Origin: Humulus lupulus
Taxonomy: Eukaryota; Streptophyta; Magnoliopsida; Rosales; Cannabaceae
DNA: 64,000 bases
Reading direction: 5' to 3'
Assembly (NCBI RefSeq): GCF_963169125.1
Contig: NC_084794.1
Span: forward strand, 89,759,018 to 89,823,017
The notes under the pieces were generated by a model. It did no database searches, had not been told where the DNA came from, and saw only the letters and a program-made list of their open reading frames with translations. Numbering within the stretch: position 1 is the first letter of the stretch; each line of letters begins with the position of its first letter. Of the stretch, positions 1 to 11,510 are shown piece by piece. The translations under genes were made by a program, and so were the position numbers.

Positions 1-124
1 CGAACTTTTAGTAGTTGGATAGAACAAAAGGTAAATTGTGTTGATTATTGAAAGTTGTCATTAATTAGTACTTAATTACAAGATGACATTTTTGGTTGTT
101 TTTGGTATGTTGATTTGATAGGTT

Positions 125-763
125 GTGTCAGAATTACAAAACACATCAAATAAGGTTTCAAACATTGTTAAGTGGATTTCTCGAGGACCTTCGGTTAATG
201 TCATCAAGTTTTCATCATACATGATTAACGGTACTCTATTTAACACTAGGGAGAGCGGTAACAACAGAAACACACAAAATAGTGGTGTTAGCCTTGTTGC
301 TAAAACTGTGCAAGTCTCTAGTGCAAAAGATAAAAATCCAGTTCAATGTGATATGACTTTTTATGGAGTAGTTAATGAAATTTGGGAGTTAGATTATATC
401 ACAACTCGAGTACCTGTTTTCTTTTGTGATTGGGTGAAAAGTAACAGCGGCATAATATATGAAGATTTTGGTTTCACATTAGTTAATCTAAATCGAATTG
501 GGCACAAATCTAATCGATTTATATTAGCTTCACAAGCGAAACAAGTATTTTATGTGAATGATCCTTCAGACAACCAATGGTCAATTGTTCTTCCAACGCA
601 AACAAGAGAATGGAACATTAAAGATGGTGATTTACATGATATACCTCTCGAAGAAGAACTTGTCACATTCACCGCAATAGAAGATAATGACGAAGTTGAT
701 GATGATTGTATTTGTTTCCGTGAAAACGGTGAAGGATTATGGGTTGATGAAAATGGGTCTTGA
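125..763 (+). pseudogene. C-terminal exon of CACTA transposase (TNP2 type, DUF4216 region)
   Basis: The roughly 210-residue open stretch has the features of the DUF4216 region at the C-terminus of plant CACTA/En-Spm transposases: a segment reading MTFYGVVNEIWELDY, then VPVFFCDWV, a stretch about cells or residues near ILASQAKQVFYVNDP, and an acidic tail. The catalytic transposase domain would be upstream, outside the window. The exon is probably entered by splicing near 121-125 (TTGATAG acceptor), so the first residues are uncertain. It ends in a TGA at 761-763. A polyacidic tail (EDNDEVDDD) precedes the stop. I see no internal stop, so this part could still be coding, but I cannot judge the whole gene and therefore list it as partial. 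Confidence 0.75.
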
Positions 764-2471
764 GGTACCATTTAATAGGTTTCATATGTTTATGATATGT
801 GAAATTCTTAGTTTCATCTTTTGGTTTCATCAATTTGTTTCATCTTTTGATTATGAGTGTCCAAAATTGTTATAATAATGATATTTATGTTTCACAGATG
901 GAGGCTGATCCTTTTGGTGGTAGTTCTGATGAGGGAGAGCAACGCCCTCATTCTCAGTCAGTGGAACAAGACAATAAATCTGTGAGAGGACGTACATGGA
1001 TGTCTAGAAACACCAAAAAAAGGAGTGAAGGACATCTTACTCCTGTTGAATACAATGAGTATGGTCAACTAGTGGGTGAATCTAGAAGTAATGTTTCATC
1101 ACAGCTTGGATCAGTTGTTCGAGCAACTGTGTCCATTAACATTAACAGTTGGAAAGATGTTAGTGTGGTGGATAAAAATAAAATATGGGACACAATGAAG
1201 GTATATTTTTATTAATTATATTTCATTTAATGTTTTTAAAATATATATTGTTTTGATAATATGCTTCTTATTACTTTCAAACTTGCAGAAAACTTATGAT
1301 TTAGACCCCAAACAAAAGCAACAGATGTTGAAGGATGCGGGAAAGTACTTCCGAAATTGGAAGACTAATCTTACAAGGGTACACGTTTACGACGCTTTGA
1401 AAAAATATCCAAATGAGTTCCCGCCAGCTTTGCCATTTGGATTAGAGAATGTCATAACTCCGGATGAATGGTTAACGTTTGTGAACTCAAGATTAACTCC
1501 CGAGTGGCAAAGAAAGAGAGAGGAGATGCAAAATTATCGAGCACTGAATAAATACAATCACAACCTCTCTAGAGGAGGCTATGTGCGTATTGAAGAGATG
1601 TTAATGGAACAAAGTGGGAAAAGTCTGACTGAACTTGATAGGGTAGACTTATGGAGCATGGGTCGTCGGAATGCAAAAGGAGAGCTCATTGGAGAGGCCT
1701 CTGATATTCAAAAAAATATTGTAAGTGCTCATATTTAATAATGTTGATATATCAAATTATTAGCTTATATATATAACTTTCTGTGAATATTGTTTCACAG
1801 GATCATTACCGGCAACTCCAAGCTGAGGGTAAATGGGCACCTGATGGCCCTGATGATGTGCTGACGAGGGCGTTGGGCACTCCTGAGCCTCGAGGACGTG
1901 TTAGGGCTGGAGGACACGGTGTGTCCCGCTCAGTATACTGGAATACTCCAACACCTACCTCAACGAAAAATAAATCAAAAGCCTCTTCTTCGAATGAAGA
2001 CATTAGAAAGGAATTTGAAGAAAGATTTCGAAAACAAGAAGAAGAGCATCGTCAACAAGCACAACGCCTAGAAGAGCGCCTTCAGCAACAAGATGAGCTC
2101 TTGAGAAAATTATTGGCCCAACAGAGCGGGTCAGGATCTAACGTTGGAGTCCCACCAGCGCCATCATCATACTATGTGCCCGACCCACCAGTGCCACCAG
2201 CGCAGGCGTCCTACTATACTCCAGACCCAGTAGTGCCTCAAGCAGAACACCACATTGTTGCACTACAACCGCTTTTGCAAGAGGTAATTAAACTTTCTTG
2301 AATATTCTGAAACCAAATAAATTTCTTTACTGCTTCAACATGATTATTTGTATATAATATGTTTCTTACGCAGGGCCGAGCATGCCAATTAGCAATTGGT
2401 TCGGTTTCAAACATTGTTGCATCAGGTACACTCATTGAAAGAGAGGCAAGCAACAACTTCCAAGTTATGAT

Positions 2472-4482
2472 TGATAACTCTACAAAATAGAGTTATTTTA
2501 CCATTTATTATATGCTAATTGTTGCTTAGTTCTTGAGTTTTTAATTAACTTATTAAATTTTTATGTAATTTTTAATTTATTAGTCTTATTGTTGTTTTCT
2601 AGATTTTTATATGTTTTATAGATATTTTATTATAATATATTGTAGTTTAATTATTTGAAATTTGTGTTGATAGATTATAAGTTAAAAAAATGTGATTTTA
2701 TTAAACTTAATTCCCAAAGTAAATTAAATTTCAATTAGTATTTTCTTGGACTTAATTTGAGTTATTTTATAATTGAAAATATTTGATTTTAATTTATTAT
2801 TTACTTATTTTGTAGGGAGTAAGTTGTATTTTTTTTGGCTTTGAAAAGAAAAGAAGGAAAAGAAAGAGTGGCAAATTTGAAAGAAAATAGCATGAAAAGT
2901 GGTATTTGTCAACATTTGCCCAGGCCCATATGACAGCCCAATCCACCAGCCCTTCACAAGTTCATCAATCTGCCTCCCACGTTGTCTCCACATCTCCCAG
3001 CTGCATCAATCAACCCCATCATGCCAGCTGTCCTTCTCTTCAGCAAATATTCCCAGCAAAAGAAATACCACGTTGACTCCCCAAATGCACGCCAGCCAAT
3101 TCTCTTCAGCAAGTCATCCAAGCAAACCGTGGGCCTTCTGCTGCAGCTCACTCAAGCCCAGGCCCATTTTCGGTCTCCTCTTCTCTGCAGCCTTCCGAAG
3201 CCCAACATCCCATAGCTGCTACCACTCCACTTCACAGCCATGCAAGCATGCTCCCATGCCAAGACAACAAAACCAATAGCCATAAAAATAAGATCAAAAT
3301 TCACATTTTTCATTCCCAATATTTTTCACTTAAATATCAACTCACTCTTCCCTATTTTTCTTACCTAAATAAACATTCCTAATTTTTTTTTTTTACCCTA
3401 GCTTTTCACTAATCTTTTACCCAACCAAACATTTCATTTTTCCAATACTCTTACACTTACTCTATTTATCCTACCACTTCCCAACACAATTAAATTAATC
3501 AATTTATTTATTTTAATTTGATTAATTTAATCTCCACATTTTGCCTATAAATAGAGTCTTGTAAGGCCATTTGAGGAGCTCTTCTTATTGATATTTTTCA
3601 ACCTCTTCTACACATTTTTCTCTCTTCTTTTCACTAGTTTCTCTCTACCATTTTCATCTTTTGAAGAGCATGTCAAGTATGTTATTTTGTAATTTTTATC
3701 TAGTTATGAGCTTCTAATCTTTTTCAAAGGTTATTAAGATGATGATGAAGCAAAATGTAACTAGATAGTATTTTTTATTGTATGTTGATTTCCCATTTGT
3801 GTAACATTGTTTATGGATTTTTCTATCAATGATATGCATTTTTCATCTATTATTGAGTGTTAAAGCATATTACACTTAGTTCTTCATTATGCAAAAAAAT
3901 ATGATATTCTTTGATTAAATGTTTTTCATTAAATTGTTCACATCTAATTCTTAGAGCATAAGTATCATATTTTGCCTAAACATAATCTCTTTGATTTTTT
4001 GTAATTTCATTAGGTTGTAACACAACTAATGCTTAGAAATTATATCTTATAAAAGTGAAGAAAAGTCCTACCTTTTTGAAAGAGTAACTTGTGCTTGAAT
4101 AGAAAATATATTTTGAAAAAATATATAGTGTGATTTATTTCAACTATATTAAAACTTGGGAATCAATATACTTATAAATACTATTGAACTTGCATTTTGT
4201 GGATTCTAAAATCTTAATAATCTTATTTTATATATCTCATTTGAAAACAATTTTTCTATTTAATCTTAAATCTTTTTATTACTTGTGTTTTATTTTTCTA
4301 AAACAAAATCTCATCAAATATTTGGAACTAGGTTAGAATATTCTTGCTTTGTTTGAAATAGTTTCTTTTGATGTTAGTCAACTCCCATGGGTTCGACCTC
4401 GTACTTACATGAACATTATATTCCGAAACGATTCGTGCACTTGCGAGCTTAAATATTAAAACACCCTCTTTTGGGATCAACA
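2472..4482 (+). mobile_element. Solo LTR, Athila-like Gypsy type, inserted in the CACTA-A second gene
   Basis: Starts TGATAACTC and ends GGGATCAACA. It is flanked by the 5-bp TSD ATGAT (2467-2471 and 4483-4487). Removing the LTR and one TSD restores the reading frame of the surrounding gene. The 3' end carries the GGTTCGACCTCGTACTTAC...GATTCGTGCACTTGCG phrase typical of the end of Athila-type LTRs. A TATA-like CCTATAAATAG is near 3545. No internal region or second LTR is present. Confidence 0.85.
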
Positions 4483-4583
4483 ATGATTACGAGTGTTCTT
4501 AAGCCAACCTGTCCTCTCCCTTTTGCATATCCTGATTTGGACATGTACATAGTTGCTCAGGCCATTGGGACGCCAATAGCGTG

Positions 4584-7361
4584 TGTAACGCCCCAACTCC
4601 AAGGACCGCTACAGTGCACATTGAAAACAATGCTAAACTCGCTAATCGAGTCATTTGGCCATAAACGTGTAACTAAGTGTGATTAGCGGTTTAGGGATTA
4701 AAAACTTCGATTGAGGTGTAACGTTTCACTAGAACGTTTACTGTATACATTGGAATCCCAAAAATATAATTTTAGAGTCTACTACAAAAGAATATTTACA
4801 ACAGGCCGTTCTAAGCGGCAAAACAGGGTTCAACCCTAGTTCCACTTTCAAACCTCGCCCAAGTATTGGTCGAGCAGCTGCATATGTACACGTCATCACC
4901 TAAGCTCTCCAACTCAAGGATGGTTCAGCTTTCTTTTTCCTTTACCTGCACCACAAAGCACCCGTGAGCCGAAGCCCAGCAAGAAAACTCATATGCTCAA
5001 AAACAGTCATATCATGATATCAAATCATATCTGGCATGCCTAGCATTCATAGTTCTACTCAGCATGCAAATGAATTCAAACATATGCTGGGGTATCCAGG
5101 AAAAGAAAACCTGGCCTTCTGATTGGAGGACTATCAAGTCAATCCTAATCAGATGAGTGTCGTAACACTAAAGGTTCTGATAAACCATGCTGAGTGACCG
5201 ACAAGCGAATCACTAACTCAAGTGGAAGGGTGGTTGTTGGGTCAGCCTCTAACCTTCAATAGGTTCTGGTAAACCATACTGAGTGACTGACAAGCACATC
5301 ACTAATTCAAATGGAAGGCTGGCTGTTGGGTAAGCCTCTAACCTTCAACAGGTCCTGGTAAACCATACTGAGTGACCAACAAGCAAGTCACTGGGGCCTC
5401 AGTGCCCAAGCCATGCATATGATGATCAAAATGATCATGCAGAGCCCGTAGCTCTGATCAGATGAGTGAATATCACTTTGAGGTCCTGGTAAACCATACT
5501 GAGTGACTGACAACCAAGTCACTAGGGGCCCAGTGCCCATTTCCTGCAATGGCTCTACATGACTAGCCTTTGGCTAGATAAATGCTTGTTTATATTCATC
5601 GAACTTGAGGTCGGTCCTGCATTAATGATTTTGGAGTCATTCAATGCAGAGGGTCAATTAGGTCCAATCGACATATCTTGCACTACTCACTAGGGTTGTC
5701 ATGACTAGTGAGACAGCACAATGTGGCCAGTGCCCAGTACCACTGCCGAACCTGACTAATAAGTCAGTGCCATGTACAAGTAAGCAATGCTATCAATATG
5801 TATCATATGCCAATTATCCAAGAGTAGGGCACTCAACATGCTTACTAAACAGTTGCTAGCATAATTATAATCATGCACAAACACAGAGACTCAAGCTCTG
5901 ACCAATCTCATATTCATCATTCATGGCATGCCCTAATCACATGTTTCTCATGCATCACATGCATCACATTTAACCAACCAGCATGCCTCAATAATAATCA
6001 TATGCAAATGGGCAAGATTGCCAAGCATTCATTATGCTATCAATGTTTACATTTCAACATCCAACATGCATCAAACATAACCATGCATGTCACAAATGGG
6101 GTGCAGTTTTCTTACCTTGGGTCCAAGCACAGGTTACCAACAAATGAGCCACAAGAACGATCCTGATTCCAAGCCTCTAGTGATAACCTAGTCACAACCA
6201 TAATATAAAACCTCATCAAAATGAGTAAATAAATACTTCCAAACCCAACCCAAGCCTCCGAGACATCGAATCCCACTCAACTAAGTAGTAGGATCGATCC
6301 CGGGCCCTTAGAGCTAAGTTCCCATCACAAAAACCACCATTTAGTATTTTTTTCCCTTAAGGCCCGCGGCCCTACATGGCCATGCCGCGGCCCGCACCCC
6401 TGGCAGAGCCTCCTCCATCTTCTTCAAGCTAGGGCCGCGGCGCCCAAGAACAGGGCCGCGGCCCAACCCCGCACCAGCCACTTTTCTTCGTTTTTTTCAT
6501 TTTAAAACCTTCCAAAAACCCATCCAAACATTCCCAAATCATTAAATTAAAGTTCCCAAACTTCTCAATGGTCTAAAACCACCAAAACCTGAAGCTCAAA
6601 CAAACTAAAAACTCAACAATTCACAAAATCCAATTCAAGCTTAAAAACTTTTAAAAACTTAAAACTTAAACTTGAATTACCTCCGATTGAGTTGTTTTCA
6701 ATTAAATCCTCCGGCTAATAAGCTTCTAATTCTCCTTAGGATTGCTATGCCTCGATCCTTGCTTGATTCCGAGTCCTAGAACTCAAGATACCTTCGAAAA
6801 TGGAATCGGGAAACGAAAATGGAACTTTTAGAGAGAGAGAACGTACAGAACGTTCTTTTTATTTTCTTAAAAGGTTACTTCAAGCTTAAGTAGCTTCCAA
6901 TAAAACCTAACGCTTGGGGTCCCGAAAACACCCCCGGGGACATTATAGTCAAAACTTCCAGAATTTCCCCCTGATCTTACTAACTCCCAATTTATCACCA
7001 AATATTAATTCCCATTACCCAATAACCCGGTAATGCTCTAAATACCCCTTGACTTACACCAAGTCAAGCTTAAATCCCGTTGTGACTTTCCCACTAGCTT
7101 ACCTCCTAGGATCGTCTTGTGCTGGGTAACCCTGGCATAACCAAATAATAACAAAGCACCACACCCATTTCACATATATGCCAAAAATGCCCGAAATGGC
7201 CAAAATATGAAAATCACCCAATTAATCACAAATGGGTTCACATGCATATTTAATACACCTAAACATGCATATTATCATTAAATAGCATAATAAATCAATT
7301 ATGGCCCTCCCGGCCTCCTAATCAAGGTCCTAAACCTTATTAGGAAATTTGGGGCATTACA
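4584..7361 (-). mobile_element. Solo LTR, Gypsy Tekay-family, inserted in the CACTA-A second gene
   Basis: On + it starts TGTAACGCCCC and ends GGGGCATTACA, flanked by the imperfect 5-bp duplication GCGTG (4579-4583) / CCGTG (7362-7366). The host frame resumes exactly across it. It is homologous along its length to the LTRs of the Tekay element at 42850-58950, so its transcriptional sense is minus. It contains imperfect repeats of a phrase around AAACCATACTGAGTGAC (about 5180-5520) and a GC-rich segment of GGGCCGCGGC words (6361-6475). No coding capacity. Confidence 0.85.
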
Positions 7362-8840
7362 CCGTGGCCTAAGGATTTTGTCATTATATCTGAAGATGTA
7401 ACTCATGAGGTGATGCCATGTTTTTACATACTTATCTTTACAATTCTATATTTGTTTGCAATTTTTTTAATTGTTGATATAATTGTATACAGACTCCCTC
7501 TACAAGTAGGACCAAATCACAACGACCAAGAGCTCCATCAACACAACAACCTCGAGAAAGAAGACGACAACAAACTCCTCCAACACAATTGGCCCACACT
7601 CCATTGGAACAATTACAGAATATCGTATCTCATTGGGATGATGGCGAGTGTGTCAATCTAGGCATAGAGTCTGAAGTTTTTGATCAGGATATGTCTCACT
7701 GTTATATATTTAAGGATGACATACTTCAGTTTGCTCGAAAGGAGAAGATTGGACAAGCAGTACTCGTCAGCTACATGAGGTATATATCTCACAAATAAGT
7801 TTGTTCATTTAATTTTCTAATTTGATTTATTCATTCATATAACAATTTTTCATATTTTTGTATTAGGTTCATTTACAGATATGTGGTACAACAAGGTCGC
7901 CAAAATAAGTTTTTATTTGTCAATCCTAATATCGTCGCCACTCAAGGGAGTTCATTCGACGATCGTGTCAGAATCTGTTCAGACGTTGCAATGACGTAAA
8001 ATCAAAAGAACAAGTTATGCTTGTCCCTTGGAACCATGGGTAAGTTTAAAAAGTTATCATTTTTCCGACCCATATCAATAATTTATTTGTTTAACATTTG
8101 AGCTATAATTTTTTTGTTTTTCTTATACAGTGAACATTGGATGTTGCTTATTTTGGCACCATATGCATATCATGTTTATTGTTGTGATCCGGTGAATTCA
8201 GAGCTAAATAACCGTGAGGAGATAATATCAGTGATTGTCAGCGCTTTCAATCTTTTTTTCTCTATGAATCTTCCTGATGTCGAGATCCCTGATACTCTAC
8301 GCATTAAGCAACCTCAGGTAAGTAACTTTAGCAAAATTTTTTGAACATTTATAATAATTAAGTAGAATAATATGTATGCATTTTTTTAAAAGTTTCAATT
8401 TAATAATAAATTACTCATATTTTTAAATAATTAGTGTCCACACCAACCGGACAATGTGGCATGTGGATACTACTTAATGAGGATGTTGAAGGATTTGATT
8501 GAACATGCGAGTCCCGGGCATTACTTGAGAACGGTATTATTAATTAAAATTTACAAATTATTTTTGAAACTATAAATGTAATCAAATAATTAATTAATAT
8601 ATTTTACTTTATATTTCTTGCAGCTAACAAGCACATCATATACAAAGGCACAAATTGATGAGTTGCGACAAGAATGGGCGACATATATGTTGCCGATAAT
8701 CCAAAGTTACCGACCTCGTTGATAGGTTTTTTTTAAATTTTTTTAACTCTTTCTTCATACACAATGCAATATTTGTTCATTTTGAATATTTCTAACAAAT
8801 ATTGTATTTCTTGTATATATCTAACAAATATATTTTTTTC

Positions 8841-9019
8841 TTTCAATTTAATTGATTATTAAATTAATTTAAATTTAGATTAAAATAATTTCAGTTTAAA
8901 TTAATATTATTTCAATTTAATTGATTATTAAATTAATTTCAATTTAGATTAAAATAATTTCAATTTAAATTAATATTATTTCAATTTAATTAATTATTAA
9001 ATAAAATTAAAATAATATT
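8841..9019. repeat. 69-bp AT-rich tandem repeat, about 2.5 copies
   Basis: Units begin TTTCAATTTAATTGATTATT at 8841 and 8910 and, slightly changed, at 8979. The first two copies differ at only a few bases. It lies between the Ulp1 stop codon and the subterminal motif array of CACTA-A. Confidence 0.8.
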
Positions 9020-9054
9020 AATTATAAATTTATTTAATTTATTTTTTTTAAATG

Positions 9055-9350
9055 TGGGAGACTTTCAATGTCTCCCATTGGGAGACGTGGGAAGTGACTC
9101 ACCTCTCCCAATGGGAGACGTGGGATGTCTCCTAGGGACTTCCCACGTCTCCCATTGGGAGAGGTGAGTCACTTCCCACGTCTCCCAATGGGAGAGGTGG
9201 AAAGTCAACGTTTGACTTTCCACCTCTCCCAGTGGGAGATGTGGGAAGTGAGGCACGTCTCCCAATGGGAGACGTGGGATATATACCTACAATGACCCTA
9301 GCAACAACGTCTCACTAAGTGGGAGACATTGTAGACTTCCAATGTCTCCC
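9055..9350. repeat. CACTA-A subterminal inverted-motif array with a 55-bp perfect palindrome
   Basis: The core word TCTCCCAWTGGGAGA, itself a short palindrome, recurs about ten times in both orientations, joined by GACGTGGGAAGTGA-like spacers. At 9071-9125 and 9141-9195 two 55-base arms are perfect reverse complements around a 15-base loop centred on CCTAGG. A second hairpin with 28-base arms and one mismatch follows at 9181-9239 (loop CGT). In CACTA elements such subterminal repeats are the binding sites of the TNPA-type accessory protein; that role here is inferred. Confidence 0.8.
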
Positions 9351-9385
9351 AATTAAAGTCATAAAACCTCTATTTTGTTGTAGTG

Positions 9386-10187
9386 CACCCAACGGGGTGG
9401 TGGAATTATCCCCCGAGACCCCAAGTTCTTCCCAAGCTCTAAAAATGAGGCTTGCTGAAATTGACATAGGGCGCGGACGCCCAAAGCAAGGGCAGGGGCG
9501 CCCAAACAAGTCAGAGAGTTCCCAGGAACTCCCTTGCATAGCGCAGGGGCGCCCAGAACAAGGGCAGAGGTGCCCAAGCAAGTAAGAGAACCCCCAAAGT
9601 CCTCCCCTGCTTAGCCCAGGGGCGGCCAAACCCAGGGCAGGGGTGCCACCTAGCAAACCCAAAATTTCTGGTTTGCGTTTTCTCCGAGCTCAAGTCATCA
9701 AAACTCACCCCCAAGTGCCAAATCCAACCAGAAATGAGTCCCAAAATCACAATAATACACCCCAAGCAACATAAAAACACCAAAGGTTCAACCAAAAACA
9801 CTTTGAACCTCAAACTCACCCTTTGAGTTCCAATAACTCAACTCCTCTCCAAATATGAAATTCAAACCATAGAACACAAATTTCTAGCTGCAAACAGACC
9901 TCCCAAACAATATAGATTCTCATCTTTAAACCTAAAACACTTAGCCAAACCAAATCTATGCCCACAGATTTCGAAATTCAAGCAAGTCTCCAAAATTCCT
10001 TCAAGAACATGAAGAACACATTAAGGCAAACTCAAATGACCCATACCTCAATGATGAGTTGAACCCCTAGGCTGAAAATGGAGTGTTCAGTTGCAATCTT
10101 CCCTTCCCCAGTCCTTAATTTTCCCTTCCAAGCCTCCAATTCAAGCCCTTCTCTTCCAAAACTCAAGCAAGCCTTCACCACAAAGAA

Positions 10188-10221
<34 letters not shown>

Positions 10222-10850
10222 GCTGAGTGTTTTGTTTTTTGCTGATTTATGAAGGCTTCTACTAGCCTAAGTCTGTCCAAGGTTAGGGAAAAGACCAAAA
10301 CGCCCCTAGCCTTTACTTATTTCTTTAATGTCCTCAAGGGCAAAATGGTCTTTTGCCACCATTTCCGGTCAATCTCAATTAACACCTTATAATTTCCCAA
10401 ATAATCCCAATATCCCCAAGTAATCACCAGATTACTTCCCATTACCCGATAAGTCCTGGTAATGTACTAAATTATCATAATACCCCTAGGCTCACCCCGA
10501 GCCGGGTATTTGACCCCATTGTGACTAAACTGCTAACTTGCTCACTAGGATCGCTCATGCCGAATAACTCAAATATATCCACATAATAATGTGGTCTCAA
10601 TCATAAACACACATATATTTACAAATATACCATCAACAAGTCAAAATTACGAAAATACCATTCTAATAAGAAACAAGCCAACATGCTTGCTTAATACACC
10701 TTAACATGCTATAATAGTCATATCATAATATAACTCACACAATTTACATAATCATGCATATAATCATAAACATACACATAATATTCATTTATGTCCTCCC
10801 GGCACACTAATTAAGACACTAAGCCTGATTATCAAATTTGGGATGTTACA
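9386..10850 (-). mobile_element. Truncated Tekay-family LTR (target of CACTA-A)
   Basis: Begins directly after the CACTA terminus with GTGGTGGAATTATCCCC, which matches the middle of the other Tekay-family LTRs (compare 44130). It runs through the usual block order to the LTR end GGGATGTTACA at 10850. The half that should precede it must lie left of CACTA-A, outside the window. The GC-rich word segment (9470-9640) uses CAGGGGCGCCCAA words. A (GA)n run is at 10190-10219. Confidence 0.7.
10190..10219. repeat. (GA)n microsatellite
   Basis: About 15 uninterrupted GA units inside the truncated LTR. Confidence 0.95.
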
Positions 10851-10857
10851 CATGTGG

Positions 10858-11510
10858 TTCAAATAATTTATCTATATATTCCTATTTTAAGCTTTTGACA
10901 AAACACAAGATCCACAAGTTTATTTTATAAAATAAAGAGTCCAAACGAGTAATCGGCTAAAATACAATGTTCAAAATGGTGTAAACCCTTATATATATAA
11001 TTTACATTTTATAAAGAATGTTTAACATTTTGAATAAATACATAGTCCAAATGTTAATTTTTAAAAATAAATGGTCGAAACGGGTAATCGACCAAAATAT
11101 AATGTTCAAATAATCGATCTATCTATTCTTATTTTCAACCTTTTGACAAAACTTGAGGTCCACAAGTTAATTTTTTAAAATAAAGGGCCCCAGTGGGTAA
11201 TTAGCTAAAATATAAGGTTCAAAATAATGTGAACCCTTACAGAAAACATAAATTATATAAATACTATATAATTTACTTTTTTATAAAGAATTTTTAACCT
11301 TGTGAATAAATACATAGTCCAAAGGTTAATTTTTAAAAATAAATGGTCAAAACGGATAATCGGCCAAAGTATAATGTTCAGATAATCGACCTATCTATTC
11401 TCATTTTTAATATTTTGACAAAACACGAGGTCTAAAAGTTAATTTTTAAAAATAAAGGGTTCAAATGGGTAATCGGTCAAAATAACCCTTTCATAAAACA
11501 TAAATTTTCT
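10858..11510. repeat. Degenerate tandem repeat, period about 245-270 bp, about 2.6 copies
   Basis: The phrase TTTTGACAAAACAC followed by GGTCCACAAGTTAATTTT, the phrase AGGGTAATCGGCYAAAATA and the phrase AATAAATACATAGTCCAAA recur in the same order at about 10861, 11106 and 11377. There is no open frame. It could be a satellite remnant or an old transposon with internal repeats. Confidence 0.7.

Larger units (their letters stand above)
898..8722 (+). pseudogene. CACTA second gene: plant transposase domain (Ptta/En/Spm), coiled coil, DUF8039-like segment and C-terminal Ulp1/C48 protease
   Basis: Spliced exons: 898-1200, 1289-1720, 1801-2283, 2374-2471 joined over a solo LTR to 4488-4583 and over another to 7367-7409, then 7493-7779, 7867-8039, 8131-8317, 8435-8533 and 8624-8722. 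All junctions are GT-AG and phases agree throughout, except one single-base frameshift in exon 7867-8039. Domains in order: Ser/Asp-rich N-terminus, Ptta/En/Spm plant transposase domain (KTYDLDPKQKQQML onward), a Gln/Glu-rich coiled coil and Pro-rich linker (about 1990-2260), a segment with CQLAIGSVSNIVASGT, and a Ulp1-type cysteine protease. Protease residues are present: His in EHWMLL, Asp in CCDPVN, Cys in NVACGYY. Such CACTA proteins are known to carry SUMO-protease-like domains; substrate unknown. Two LTR insertions and the frameshift make this copy dead, yet it is otherwise well preserved, which suggests recent inactivation. Confidence 0.8.
1..9385 (+). mobile_element. CACTA (En/Spm) transposon CACTA-A, left end outside the window
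   Basis: The right end is the CACTA-type terminus: the + strand ends ...TTTTGTTGTAGTG at 9385, whose reverse complement starts CACTACAACAAAA. Just inside it lies an array of subterminal inverted motifs (9055-9350). The interior encodes the C-terminal part of a TNP2-type transposase (125-763) and a second spliced gene with a plant transposase domain and a Ulp1 protease (898-8722). Two solo LTRs sit inside that second gene. The left terminus and the catalytic part of the transposase lie beyond base 1. The element appears to have landed in a Tekay-family LTR whose 3' part resumes at 9386. Confidence 0.85.

Noticed and set aside
2899..3279. Open frame of 126 codons, with overlapping antisense frames
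   Set aside because: Lies inside the solo LTR 2472-4482; low-complexity Ser/Pro composition, no domain.
9315..9819. Overlapping frames of 88-115 codons on both strands
   Set aside because: They cross the CACTA end into the LTR word segment, so they cannot be one gene.
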